Shown here: piece after piece, positions 29,765 through 38,036 of the stretch
Numbering within the stretch: the stretch's first letter is position 1
Layout: each line of letters opens with the position of its first letter
Origin: an uncultured bacterium
GTDB lineage: Bacteria > Actinomycetota > Actinomycetes > S36-B12 > CAIYMF01
DNA: 49,229 nt
Assembly (NCBI GenBank): GCA_903826575.1
Contig: CAIKEU010000098.1
Span: 1 to 49,229, forward strand
Direction: 5' to 3'
The notes under the pieces: model-generated
Seen by the model: only the letters and a program-made list of their open reading frames with translations
Databases searched by the model: none
Told to the model about the DNA's origin: nothing
Translations under genes and position numbers: made by a program

Positions 29765-30046
29765 TTAGCCGCCGGCTACTGCGGGGATGATCGAGACGGA
29801 CGCCTTCTCGCCCACGGGCGTCGCAAGCCCGTCAGTGAAACGAACATCATCGTCATCGACGTAGATGTTCACGAACCGACGAAGCTGGCCGGACTCATCG
29901 AGCACGCGAGCCGAGATCCCTGGGGCAGCGACCTCGAGAGCGTCGATCACCCCAGCAAGGGTCGGCGTTGACGGCTCGACCGTCACTTCACTCGCGCCAT
30001 CGGTGTATGTGCGCAGGATCGTAGGAATGCGAATTGATACGGCCAT
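29765..30046 (-). CDS. cysO: CysO-like sulfur carrier protein (MoaD/ThiS fold)
   Basis: A 93-residue beta-grasp protein, the same length as M. tuberculosis CysO and alike along its whole length: SIRIPTILR at the start, RRFVNIYVDDDDVRF, GLATPV, and the C-terminal IPAVAGG. The terminal Gly-Gly is the part that becomes adenylated and thiocarboxylated so that the protein can deliver sulfide. In mycobacteria CysO serves cysteine synthase CysM; here its partner gene is a ThrC-like PLP enzyme eight bases or less upstream, under a SAM riboswitch. ATG 30046 is chosen; an upstream TTG at 30055 overlapping the ThrC stop is possible, with AAGGA in front. Confidence 0.9.
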   Translation of the reverse strand: MAVSIRIPTILRTYTDGASEVTVEPSTPTLAGVIDALEVAAPGISARVLDESGQLRRFVNIYVDDDDVRFTDGLATPVGEKASVSIIPAVAGG

Positions 30047-30051
30047 GCCAA

Positions 30052-31368
30052 TCAACGTCCTTCGATTGAAGCGGCAGCAGCGCGGACAAGAACAGCGGTG
30101 ACCTCGTCCACATCGGGTTCGATGATCGCGGTTGGGCCAACCTCTGCGGCGATCGCATCGAGCGTCTTGAGTCCGTCACCGGTATTCAAGATGACCGTCT
30201 CAGCCGCGGGATCGAGCTGACCGGAGGCGAGCAGTTTGCGCAGATTCGCGACCACAACTCCGCCAGCCGTCTCCGCGAAAATCCCCTCAGTCTCAGCCAA
30301 CAAACGAATACCTTCGACGATCTCGACGTCACTGACATCTTCAATCACGCCACCCGTGCGACGAACAACATCGAGTGCGTACGGGCCGTCCGCCGGGTTA
30401 CCAATGGCGAGCGACTTAGCAATCGTCGACGGACGAACTGGGCGCACGACATCGTGGCCAGCGCGGAATGCCGCGGCCACGGGCGAGCAGCCAGTGGCTT
30501 GGGCACCAAACACGCGGTAGGCCGTGTCGTCAACCAAGCCGAGCGATACGAACTCGCGGAATGCCTTGTCTACCTTGGTAAGTAACGATCCCGATGCGAT
30601 GGGCGCGACCACCTGCTGCGGCAACCGCCATCCCAATTGTTCGGCAATTTCGTAGCCAACAGTCTTCGAGCCTTCGGCGTAATACGGCCGAAGGTTGACG
30701 TTGACGAATCCCCAGTCAGCAGTGAGAGGGTCGCCGATCAACTCTGAACACAGCCGATTGACGTCATCGTAATTGCCCTTAACCGCAAGCAAAGTGCCGC
30801 CATATGCTGCCGTCGTCAGGATCTTGCCCTGCTCGAGATCGCTCGGAATGACGACAACGGACTGCTGTCCACCACGAGCGGCTGCAGCGGCAACGGCGTT
30901 TGCCAAGTTGCCGGTGGACGCGCACGCGATGGTGTTCAAGCCGAGCCGACGAGCGGCGCTTTGCGCTACTGCCACAACGCGATCCTTGAACGAGTGCGTC
31001 GGATTGCCACTGTCGTCCTTGACCCACAGGGTGCCGGTCATGCCGAGTGCGCGGGCAAGATTGTCAGCCTTAACCAGGCGCGTGAGCCCTGGGTTCAGAT
31101 TCGGCTCAGTGCCCGCGTACGACGCAACCGGCAGCAGACACGAGTAGCGCCACATGGACGACGGACCAGCTTCAATATCGGCGCGCGTGACCGTACCGAA
31201 GTTGTAGCCAATCTCCAGCGGACCGAAGCATTCGACGCAGGCATAAGCCGCACCAAGTGCGTAGGAGGCACCACATTCACGACAGACCAAACGATCGGCC
31301 GGACCGAAGTCAGGGGTGGGCGGAGCAGCGTCAAGGGACGCATCAGTGGAAACAGAAATAACAGACAT
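30052..31368 (-). CDS. thrC: Threonine-synthase-like PLP enzyme
   Basis: A 438-residue fold-type II PLP enzyme. Residues 29-47 form a zinc-ribbon (C29-x-x-C32 ... C44-x-x-C47), absent from the shorter M. tuberculosis ThrC. K128 in NPTHSFKDR is the PLP lysine; CASTGNLANAVAAAAARGG and the GSKTVGYEIAEQLGWRLPQQVVAPIASGS region (about residues 245-275) bind cofactor phosphate and substrate. By homology it would turn O-phosphohomoserine into threonine. A SAM-I riboswitch leader and a coupled CysO gene instead suggest a role in sulfur amino-acid synthesis: replacing the phosphate with sulfide delivered by CysO would give homocysteine. GAAAGG precedes the ATG at 31368. Confidence 0.87.
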   Translation of the reverse strand: MSVISVSTDASLDAAPPTPDFGPADRLVCRECGASYALGAAYACVECFGPLEIGYNFGTVTRADIEAGPSSMWRYSCLLPVASYAGTEPNLNPGLTRLVKADNLARALGMTGTLWVKDDSGNPTHSFKDRVVAVAQSAARRLGLNTIACASTGNLANAVAAAAARGGQQSVVVIPSDLEQGKILTTAAYGGTLLAVKGNYDDVNRLCSELIGDPLTADWGFVNVNLRPYYAEGSKTVGYEIAEQLGWRLPQQVVAPIASGSLLTKVDKAFREFVSLGLVDDTAYRVFGAQATGCSPVAAAFRAGHDVVRPVRPSTIAKSLAIGNPADGPYALDVVRRTGGVIEDVSDVEIVEGIRLLAETEGIFAETAGGVVVANLRKLLASGQLDPAAETVILNTGDGLKTLDAIAAEVGPTAIIEPDVDEVTAVLVRAAAASIEGR

Positions 31369-31383
31369 AGCGAGGCCTTTCCC

Positions 31384-31524
31384 CTCATCTTTCCGATCAC
31401 TGTGATCGGACGGAGTTGGCACCTTCACCGGTCGGCCTCGCGAGCGAAAATTCGCTTCACGAAGAGGTGTCCGGTTGGTTGCCGGGGCTTCACAGGGCCG
31501 TATCCCTCTGCCCCTCTGGATGAG
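31384..31524 (-). promoter_or_regulatory. SAM-I (S-box) riboswitch
   Basis: On the minus strand the leader begins CTCATC, followed by AGAGGGGCAGAGGGA, then GGCCCTGTGAAGCCCCGGC and AACC, a variable P3/P4 region, GGTGCCAACTCC, and a final GGAAAGATGAG. These are the conserved S-box core elements in order, and the terminal GATGAG pairs with the initial CTCATC to make helix P1. The aptamer ends only 15 bases before the ThrC-like start codon, with the GGGGAAAGG ribosome site immediately after P1, and no terminator is seen. Control is therefore probably translational. A TAGAAT minus-10 candidate lies at 31548-31553. Confidence 0.93.
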
Positions 31525-31668
31525 CTACATATGAAGTTGTGTGTGACATTCTACCTGCCGGACCGATGCGCGAACACCCCGGTCTTGAGTCAGACTGTAC
31601 GACAGCGTCATATTCTTGATCGACTCGGTTCCAACATATGAGACACACTCTGGTGAGGAGGCTCGGTC

Positions 31669-32661
31669 ATGCGCGCTGATGCGGCAGCTTGGTTCGAAGA
31701 GCGCACCAGTAAAGCTGAAGACTGGACGCACGATCTGCTGCTCGACACCAAAGGCAACACCACAGTGTCCGTCGTCCTGCCGGCCCTCAACGAAGAGCCC
31801 ACGATCGGTCGCATCGTTCATCAGATCAACCACGTTTTGGGCGCCGCCGCCCCCAAACACCGCCGTCTTGTCGACGAACTCGTGGTGATCGACGGCGGAT
31901 CGTCCGATCGCACGGCCGAGGTGGCCGCTGCTGCTGGCGCCCGCGTCGAATCTCGTGCCGACATCCTTCCTAATCTGCCGTCCGTCCCGGGCAAAGGTGA
32001 CGCGATGTGGCGCTCACTCGCCGTCACGACCGGTGATCTCGTCGTTTTCGTCGACGCCGATCTGCAGTCGTTCACCCCGTCCTACATCACCGGGCTCATC
32101 GGCCCGCTCATCACCATCCCGGAAGTGGCACTCGTTAAGGCCGTGTACGAACGGCCTCTTGTCGAGGGATCAACAGTGGTCAGCGCAGGCGGTGGTCGGG
32201 TGACGGAGTTGATGGCGCGACCGCTATTGAATCTGCTGTGGCCTGAGCTTGCGGGCATCATCCAGCCGCTCGCCGGTGAGTACGCGGCTCGTCGCGAACT
32301 CCTTGAGCAGTTGCCATTCCCCTGTGGTTACGGAGTGGAAATCGGATTACTCACAGACACCCTCGATCGCACGGGGCTCACGGGCCTTGCGCAGGTTGAT
32401 CTCGGCGTCAGAGTCCATCGCCATCAGGACGAGGTCAGCTTGTCTCGGATGGCTGCAGAAATTTTGCGCACCGCATTTGAACGGCTCGAGCGCCGCGGAG
32501 ATCTGACGAGACTCGATGAGTTCGGCACCACGCTCACCCAGTTCGCCCGCGGCGCTGACGGATTCACCGCCACAGTCAGCAAAACGATGGCCACCGAACA
32601 CCCGCCTATGAACACGGTCACCGAGTATCTCGACCGGGGCCGTGAATTCGCTACGTCATGA
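31669..32661 (+). CDS. gpgS: Glucosyl-3-phosphoglycerate synthase
   Basis: A 330-residue GT-A glycosyltransferase (GT81), the first enzyme for glucosylglycerate and, in mycobacteria, methylglucose lipopolysaccharide: it moves glucose from a nucleotide sugar to 3-phosphoglycerate. Seen: VSVVLPALNEEPTIGRIV, VVIDGGSSDRTAEVA, the GKGDAMWRSL phosphoglycerate/UDP loop, the metal-binding D129-A-D131 with LQSF, and the long QPLAGEYAARRELLEQLPF and GYGVEIGLLTD blocks. GAGGAGG precedes the ATG. The stop overlaps the next gene by four bases. It is divergent from the SAM riboswitch operon. Confidence 0.94.
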   Translation: MRADAAAWFEERTSKAEDWTHDLLLDTKGNTTVSVVLPALNEEPTIGRIVHQINHVLGAAAPKHRRLVDELVVIDGGSSDRTAEVAAAAGARVESRADILPNLPSVPGKGDAMWRSLAVTTGDLVVFVDADLQSFTPSYITGLIGPLITIPEVALVKAVYERPLVEGSTVVSAGGGRVTELMARPLLNLLWPELAGIIQPLAGEYAARRELLEQLPFPCGYGVEIGLLTDTLDRTGLTGLAQVDLGVRVHRHQDEVSLSRMAAEILRTAFERLERRGDLTRLDEFGTTLTQFARGADGFTATVSKTMATEHPPMNTVTEYLDRGREFATS

Positions 32662-33071
32662 AGGCAAGGCACCGCATTCGTCAATGGGTGAACGCCCTGA
32701 ACCTGTCCACCGTGGCGGGGATGGCGATTGTGAAAGTGCGCGGTGGATCGCTGACATCGGGACCTGACGGATTGGTCATCGCTACGAACGTAACGCGTCG
32801 ATTCGCCTTCGCCGGTGGAGTGACAATCGGCAATGTAGTGATCGTGCCCGAACATATACCGCTCACAACTGAGCTGTTCGAACACGAAGCCGCACACGCA
32901 TCTCAGTGGGCGGCGTGTGTGGTGCTGTTCCTACCGCTGTACTGGCTCGCTTGCTTGTGGTCGATGATCCGCACCGGGGATTACTACAGCCGCAACGTAT
33001 TTGAGCGACGAGCAGATCTGGCAAAGGGCGGCTACGTCGAACAGTCAACCCGCTCTTGGAGACGGCCTTAA
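32658..33071 (+). CDS. Small HExxH protein coupled to gpgS
   Basis: A 137-residue protein with the zinc-protease-like signature H76-E-A-A-H80 and a possible third ligand E116 in NVFERRADLAKGGY, with a hydrophobic helix (about 84-103) between them. The N-terminal 65 residues are beta-rich (GGSLTSGPDGLVIATN, GGVTIGNVVIVP). This matches a small actinobacterial family of unknown function in which a DUF4157-like HExxH core sits at the membrane. Whether it is an active peptidase is unknown. Its ATG overlaps the GpgS stop (ATGA), so the two are translationally coupled. A terminator follows. Confidence 0.75.
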   Translation: MKARHRIRQWVNALNLSTVAGMAIVKVRGGSLTSGPDGLVIATNVTRRFAFAGGVTIGNVVIVPEHIPLTTELFEHEAAHASQWAACVVLFLPLYWLACLWSMIRTGDYYSRNVFERRADLAKGGYVEQSTRSWRRP

Positions 33072-33117
33072 CCGTCGACATCGTCCGTAGCCAACGCCGC
33101 TTCCATAAACCAAAACC

Positions 33118-33141
33118 AAAGGGCCCCCGAAAGGACCCTTT
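33118..33141. terminator. Short terminator between convergent genes
   Basis: Arms AAAGGG and CCCTTT with further CC/GG pairing around a CCGAAA loop. It is located between the gpgS operon and the convergent DUF3800 gene. Confidence 0.6.
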
Positions 33142-33218
33142 GTGAGCGGAGCCGGGATTCCACATGCGTGGAGCAGCACCGCTCCCCAACGTTAACAAAC
33201 ACCGACGACTGCAGCCAT

Positions 33219-33854
33219 TCATTTATGCACAGGGCCTCCGTTGACGTCCCGCACCGCCAAGAAGCTTGAGTACCAAGTGGCCAACAACGGACGGGATTCG
33301 CTTACCTGTTGAAATGCCAGGTAAGCAACCCAGTCCGCCATCATGATCCATTGATTTGAGTGAGATGGCTGGTACCACGGATCTTCGAGTACGCGCCGGG
33401 AATCAATCGGCAATGCACGATGCGCCTCAAGGTACACGGGGTCAGTTCCGTCGCCGTCGATCATGACCAGTGCATGATCGCCGCTGGCGATTAAATCGGC
33501 TTCAAGATCACGAAGGGCCGCTACATAGACATTTCGTCGATCATGCCCAAGCCCGTACACCACACGCCATTGCACAGGGAGGCGAGCCAACGCGTTGACC
33601 ACGGTTAGTCCCGCAGCAAGGCGTAAGTTCGGCCGCCTGTTCCACGATTGATCAAGTGATGGGTTTCCTCTGCCCGCTAAAAAATCAACTGCGTGCAGTT
33701 CATCCCTGACGGGGATGGCAAGTTCGTCCCGCAACTGCCTTCGCATTCGCAACCATTGTTGGAGCACGGTTCCCCAGTCATCCGGGCATACCTCAAGCAT
33801 GGCGTAGAGCGTTATCCCCGAATTTCCCGAATCATCAACATAAACCATGCGCAC
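33219..33854 (-). CDS. DUF3800 protein
   Basis: A 211-residue protein of the DUF3800 family: the N-terminal strand MVYVDDSGNSG with paired Asp residues, an internal ELHAVDFLAGRG, VMIDGDGTDP, and the C-terminal IMMADWVAYLAFQQ helix. The family has an RNase H-like arrangement of acidic residues and is common in accessory DNA, often near phage-defence genes, but its activity is not established. The start was set at GTG 33854 because TAGCGT lies seven bases before it; the longer frame to 33902 adds 16 residues that do not look conserved, and a later ATG (33848) is also possible. Confidence 0.8.
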   Translation of the reverse strand: MRMVYVDDSGNSGITLYAMLEVCPDDWGTVLQQWLRMRRQLRDELAIPVRDELHAVDFLAGRGNPSLDQSWNRRPNLRLAAGLTVVNALARLPVQWRVVYGLGHDRRNVYVAALRDLEADLIASGDHALVMIDGDGTDPVYLEAHRALPIDSRRVLEDPWYQPSHSNQWIMMADWVAYLAFQQVSESRPLLATWYSSFLAVRDVNGGPVHK

Positions 33855-33961
33855 GCGCGAAACGCTAAGGCCCAAGCCTGACAATCGCCCACGGCTTTCC
33901 ACAGGTGATTTTGGTCAAATCGAGACGAGGGAGACCGTCGCTCAACCGATGGAACTACTCG

Positions 33962-35422
33962 CTAAGCGGAGTAGTCCGAGCCGATCACCAGCGTGATTTG
34001 TGACTTCGACATGCCCGGTAGCGGCTTGTGCGTCAGTGACGCTTGCGGAACGTCCCTGCGCATGGTGCCTGATGCTGTGCGCGGCCCCGGCGAGTAGACG
34101 ACGGTTTGTGCCGATGGACCCTTGGCGTAGTTACCAACAGACAAGATCTTCCAGCCCTTTGCACGCAGATCATCGGCGACCTTCGCGGCAAGCCCGCTCG
34201 TACCCGAACCGTTGAGTACAACAACCGGAACGCTGCGGTCACCGGCAACGACGGGAGCCGCCGATGATGCGTCGGGGGTCGGAACTACCGGAGCGGACGT
34301 GGGGATTGTTGGGACGATCGAGATAACCGGGGTCGGAACAACTGGGACCGGCGGCACGATCGGTGGAGTGGGGACCGTAGAAGCCGCAGGCTGATTCGTC
34401 GGAGCGACAACTACGTTGGTGTCAATGTTGCTGTTTTGGAAGTGAGTCCAACCAGCAATGAGAGCCATAATCGCCACGGCACCAAGGGCAATCGGCACGA
34501 GTAGCTTTCCCCAACGCGACGGAGTTCCGCCGACAGGGACGATACCTTCGCCTTTGACGAATGGCGGTTCGACGTACCACGCATCGCCTGGGGCTTCGGC
34601 GGCGTAATCAGGGATCTGCCCAGTCGAAGTCGACGGCGCGGAATCCGCGTAATAGGACTCGAATTGGGAAGTGTGATCTAGCGCCGGGCTGGCGGCATCC
34701 ATCGTCTGAACTGATTCCTCGAGCCCCAGAGAGTTGTCGGCCGGCGCCACAGCCTCACGCGGCGCAAAAATCGACGGATCGAAATCCTGATGAACCGCAG
34801 CCGCGACGACAGGAACGGCAGCAACGAAAGTATCCGCATCGTCGAACTCGACGGGCGCATACATGGGCCGCTCGAACACCGGGCGTTCGTCGATGGGCCG
34901 CTCAACAACCTGCTCAACGCCGGGCTCGGCGGACGTTGCATGGTAAATCGCGGTGTCATAGGAAACCGCTGGAATCATTGGAGCTTCGGGCGCGACAGGT
35001 TCGGGTATCTCAACCCCATGCTCAGCAGCAAGGCTTGCAGCAATCGGATCGACGTAGTTCGGCGTGACGTGGTGTGACGTAACGGTCACATGCTCGACGC
35101 GCATCGGCGGCGCGGAGTCAAACCCATCCTGCTCGCGCAGCTGCGAGACGTCGATTGCCCCCGTTTCAAACCACGTGCGATCAAAGAACGAATCAGCATC
35201 CGAGGACGGGTAAGACACGGGCACCACGACGGGAGCTGGCTCAGCCTCAAGCGGTGGCGCATCCATAAACAACGGCGTCTCTCGCTGGGCCTTCACCGCA
35301 TCAGGGAGGGTGTCGAAGCGCTGGGCAAGTGTGTCCGTCTGCCAATCGACAGACGGATCCATTGACAGGTCAGGCTCTGCCACACGCGGAATTGCTCCGG
35401 TGTCGTGAATATCTGTGCTCAC
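33962..35422 (-). CDS. Membrane protein with LytR_C domain, VirR-like
   Basis: A 486-residue protein. Residues 1-310 are a long acidic, proline-rich cytoplasmic region (many PVF/ERPM and AP repeats). A single transmembrane helix at about 313-332 (LLVPIALGAVAIMALIAGW) is followed by a Pro/Val/Thr linker with repeated VVPTP motifs. A C-terminal LytR_C domain (VPVVVLNGSGTSGLAAKVADDL and on) completes the protein on the outside. The architecture and the DUF3263 neighbour match Rv0431 (VirR), which affects cell-wall integrity and vesicle release in mycobacteria, although the cytoplasmic part is much longer here. Start GTG at 35422 with a G-rich ribosome site. Confidence 0.85.
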   Translation of the reverse strand: MSTDIHDTGAIPRVAEPDLSMDPSVDWQTDTLAQRFDTLPDAVKAQRETPLFMDAPPLEAEPAPVVVPVSYPSSDADSFFDRTWFETGAIDVSQLREQDGFDSAPPMRVEHVTVTSHHVTPNYVDPIAASLAAEHGVEIPEPVAPEAPMIPAVSYDTAIYHATSAEPGVEQVVERPIDERPVFERPMYAPVEFDDADTFVAAVPVVAAAVHQDFDPSIFAPREAVAPADNSLGLEESVQTMDAASPALDHTSQFESYYADSAPSTSTGQIPDYAAEAPGDAWYVEPPFVKGEGIVPVGGTPSRWGKLLVPIALGAVAIMALIAGWTHFQNSNIDTNVVVAPTNQPAASTVPTPPIVPPVPVVPTPVISIVPTIPTSAPVVPTPDASSAAPVVAGDRSVPVVVLNGSGTSGLAAKVADDLRAKGWKILSVGNYAKGPSAQTVVYSPGPRTASGTMRRDVPQASLTHKPLPGMSKSQITLVIGSDYSA

Positions 35423-35448
35423 AGCGGCCCCCCGGCGGCGGGAGTTAG

Positions 35449-35739
35449 TTACAGCTCGATGCCAAGACGGCGGGCGGAACGGGCACGCTGACGTGAGGCG
35501 CGCATACGACGAAGGCGCTTGATCAGCATCGGGTCGAATTCAAGGGCAGCCGGATCATCCAACAAGCCGTTGAGAACCTGGTAATAGCGGGTTGCACTCA
35601 TGTCAAAAAGCTCGCGGATTGCCTGCTCTTTGGCACCTGCGTACTTCCACCACTGCCGCTCGAATTCGAGAATGGCACGGCTCCGCTCAGACAAAGCGTC
35701 ACCCGACCGCAGGGGGTCGACGGCGTGTGCGGCGTCCAT
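35449..35739 (-). CDS. DUF3263 protein
   Basis: A 96-residue basic helical protein of the DUF3263 family (Rv0430-like): SERSRAILEFERQWWKYAGAKEQ, then an HTH-like IRELFDMSATRYYQVLNGLLD, and an Arg-rich end (MRASRQRARSARRLG). The middle resembles a DNA-binding helix-turn-helix, which suggests a small regulator. It lies 26 bases upstream of the LytR_C gene on the same strand, the same order as in mycobacteria. AGGAGA eight bases before ATG 35739 fixes the start; 25 further open codons upstream are not conserved in character. Confidence 0.88.
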   Translation of the reverse strand: MDAAHAVDPLRSGDALSERSRAILEFERQWWKYAGAKEQAIRELFDMSATRYYQVLNGLLDDPAALEFDPMLIKRLRRMRASRQRARSARRLGIEL

Positions 35740-35940
35740 CCAGCGTTCTCCTGACTTTGTGGGATACGGATCCGTAGGCGCAGATGTCACGCGGGGCCGG
35801 CAGACCTCCCGCAACGTCTCGAGAACACTCTACGGGGTGAATCCCATCGATGTCATTCACCCCCCACTTAGCGGTGTCGGGTCGTGTCTGAACGGGGATA
35901 TCGCATGTGCGCAGGCGCCGAGGCTCGCGTGGTTGCCGCC

Positions 35941-36294
35941 TCATGGCCGCACCACATAGACCTTGCGGATGGTCTCGTGCACCGTCCACGTCGACACAAT
36001 TCCGGGCGGATAGGAGCACACGTCACCGGGGCCGACTTCGAGCGTCGGGCCGTTTTCGATCTCGATCGTCGCGCGGCCAGACAGGACGACAAAGATTTCG
36101 TCCGCTTCCACGTCTGAGCTGACGCCAACCCCGTGCTGCCAGATGCCAACGGTTACATCGTCACCTTCATAAATGCCCTTGTGAAAGACCTCAGGCTCCC
36201 CCGAAATGATCGTCGCTGGGTCGAGAGGCGCCGAATCAAGTTCTGAATCAAGCAGGGCGGAAGCGGAAATTACGCGAGGCTCAGACGAAAACAT
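35941..36294 (-). CDS. Cupin-domain protein
   Basis: A 117-residue single-domain cupin. The strand pattern is VGIWQHGVGVSSDVEADEIFVVLSGRATIEIE (residues about 48-80), then a proline-rich turn GPGDVCSYPPGIVSTWTVHETIRKVYVV. The usual metal-binding His pair of motif 1 is replaced (EADEIF keeps the Glu), like the DUF861/EutQ-type cupins that act on small nitrogen compounds or as accessory proteins. The substrate is unknown. TAGCCT lies six bases before the ATG, overlapping the stop of the channel gene, so it can be transcribed alone. Confidence 0.8.
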   Translation of the reverse strand: MFSSEPRVISASALLDSELDSAPLDPATIISGEPEVFHKGIYEGDDVTVGIWQHGVGVSSDVEADEIFVVLSGRATIEIENGPTLEVGPGDVCSYPPGIVSTWTVHETIRKVYVVRP

Positions 36295-36303
36295 GAGTCG
36301 AGG

Positions 36304-37212
36304 CTAACTTCCGTCCCTCTCGATCTCCTCAGCAAATTCGCCAGATTTAATCCCACTCGCGGACGTATTCGTCGTGGCCGTAAGCGCCGCGAGCGCCGTT
36401 TCAATACGAGCGAGGCGGGTTTCAATGTCACCCATCGAGACCTCCGTCTCCTCAGCTGCGACTGCATTGGCGGGGCCGCTGACAAACCTGGACGCGATGG
36501 TCGCAGTAACGATGGAGATGGTGGCCAAACCGGTGAGTATGACGATCGTCGCCGCCACGCGCCCGCCGGTAGTCACTGGCGTGTAGTCACCGTAGCCAAC
36601 CGTGGCGATGGTGCACACTGCCCACCACAGCGCTTGGCCATAATTCTTAATATTCGCCTGAGGGCTCTGTTTTTCGAATGCCAGCACAATGATGGCGCCG
36701 AAGGTGATCACCAGAATGGTCAGGTAGAGCGAATAAAGAGAGAGCCGGTTACGCAGTTGGGCTGGGGACCGAGCGAGGCGCACAACTACATAGCCGATAA
36801 GGACGACGCGAAGCGGCGGCACAACGACGGCCAAAATGAGTAGCCAGTGACGGTGTAGGAACGTGCGTCGCTCGCCATCGAACACCCATCGCAGGATGAG
36901 GTCAGCCACGAAACCGAGCCAACCGATCACGAAAATCGTGTCGCCCTCAGCGGTGTCGAATTCACTGCCGAACTTGAGGATCATGCCGACGAGGATGAAC
37001 ATCCCGAACATGAAGATGGGCAGGCGAGAAATTCGGTCGTAGGCGTCGAGCTTGGACTCCCCCTCGCGTCGACCGAGAATCAGCTCACGTCGCCCACGCG
37101 CGCGCTGCCGTTCGCCTTCCAAAACCTCGAGCTGTTCTTCGATGTCGTGGGTTAGGCGATTAGCAGGTGAGGCGTTCGTCTCCGGGTCGTCAGGTGGATC
37201 GGAGTGAATCAC
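36304..37212 (-). CDS. Voltage-gated-like potassium channel
   Basis: A 302-residue ion channel. After an acidic and basic cytoplasmic head (1-62) come about six transmembrane segments: 64-80, 92-110, 122-143, 160-180, then the pore helix and selectivity filter T204-V-G-Y-G-D209 and the inner helix 215-236. The fourth segment region (PLRVVLIGYVVVRLARSPAQLRNR) carries spaced Arg residues as in voltage sensors. The C-terminus (MGDIETRLARIETALAALTAT) is a short coiled coil likely to hold the tetramer together. It conducts K+ across the cytoplasmic membrane. GTG at 37212 is directly preceded by AGGAGA. Confidence 0.9.
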   Translation of the reverse strand: MIHSDPPDDPETNASPANRLTHDIEEQLEVLEGERQRARGRRELILGRREGESKLDAYDRISRLPIFMFGMFILVGMILKFGSEFDTAEGDTIFVIGWLGFVADLILRWVFDGERRTFLHRHWLLILAVVVPPLRVVLIGYVVVRLARSPAQLRNRLSLYSLYLTILVITFGAIIVLAFEKQSPQANIKNYGQALWWAVCTIATVGYGDYTPVTTGGRVAATIVILTGLATISIVTATIASRFVSGPANAVAAEETEVSMGDIETRLARIETALAALTATTNTSASGIKSGEFAEEIERDGS

Positions 37213-37309
37213 TCTCCTATCTTCTCGCCGCCCTCAGCCGTTCAACGTCTCCGACACTCTGCGCGCTCGCTTTCGCCGTGTTCGCGGTGCAAGACCCACG
37301 ATGACGGAT

Positions 37310-37810
37310 CTATCTTTCCGTCGCCTCACGCGCATCGCGTAGTGAACGCAGATAGGGCAGGGCCCGTAGATCCTTCTGTCGTCCAGCCGCTTCTTTGGAC
37401 ACAATAATGTCTGTCAAGGATGCCACTCGGATTGTTAATCCGTCTGCGATCTTTTCATCGGTAGCGGCCTCGTTCCAACCAGCGAAGCCCACGAGCGGAC
37501 CCGACGGCTCGAACGTGAGGTCGACGACGCCAAAGTCGGTAACCAGATTCAGCATAAACGGCATGTTCAACAAGAACGGTGCGTCGATGCGTACATCGAC
37601 CGGTTCGTCTTCGGTTCGGATGCGTGCGTTCATGCGCGTCAAAGCAACTGCCAATCGCTCGAGGTTGGTGAACTCACGATTGGGCAGGACATCAATGTCT
37701 TCGGTCGGGAGAGGTGAGCCAAGGATTAGTGACGCAAACCCGCCTACAACTAGGTACTCAACACCCTCTTCACCTAGGATCCGGCACACGGAAATGGGGT
37801 CAAAGTTCAA
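37310..37810 (-). CDS. Small nucleotidyltransferase-fold protein, probable toxin
   Basis: A 166-residue minimal nucleotidyltransferase: LVVGGFASLILGSPLPTEDIDVLP, with G23-G24 and D38/D40, followed by a ligand-side pattern ending SLTDIIVSKEAAGRQKDLRALPYL, as in DUF6036-type proteins. It is preceded by a 52-residue protein whose stop overlaps its TTG start (TTGA). The arrangement is that of a TA module with the antitoxin first. Which RNA or protein it modifies, if any, is unknown. Confidence 0.72.
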   Translation of the reverse strand: MNFDPISVCRILGEEGVEYLVVGGFASLILGSPLPTEDIDVLPNREFTNLERLAVALTRMNARIRTEDEPVDVRIDAPFLLNMPFMLNLVTDFGVVDLTFEPSGPLVGFAGWNEAATDEKIADGLTIRVASLTDIIVSKEAAGRQKDLRALPYLRSLRDAREATER

Positions 37811-37965
37811 CGACGTGAAGCCTCTGCGTTATCGGCGATGCTGCGAAGAACATTTGCGACCCGGACCATGTGGGCCACGCGCTCTGCGGTCGTCATGGCC
37901 AAGAGCTCTCGAATGCGGGCGATATCGACGCCCCGTTCATCGTCGATCGCATACGTGTCAGGCAC
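37807..37965 (-). CDS. Small probable antitoxin upstream of the nucleotidyltransferase
   Basis: A 52-residue ORF starting GTG 37965: DERGVDIARIRELLAM, then TTAERVAHMVRVANVLRSIA and a short tail. The IRELLAMTTAERV pattern with a following amphipathic helix is, from memory, common in small proteins encoded just ahead of nucleotidyltransferase-fold genes. TAGACT stands exactly six bases before the GTG, so the mRNA is probably leaderless. The stop overlaps the toxin start by four bases. Confidence 0.65.
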   Translation of the reverse strand: MPDTYAIDDERGVDIARIRELLAMTTAERVAHMVRVANVLRSIADNAEASRR

Positions 37966-38036
37966 GTCTACAGTCTACGCCTCTTTCTCTGTTGCAACCG
38001 AAAATAATCACTGGAAGCAGGATTGCGATCGACTAG

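Noticed and set aside
33121-33220. A GC-rich stretch after the terminator that might be a tRNA
   Set aside because: No T-loop consensus, no cloverleaf pairing and no CCA context could be found.
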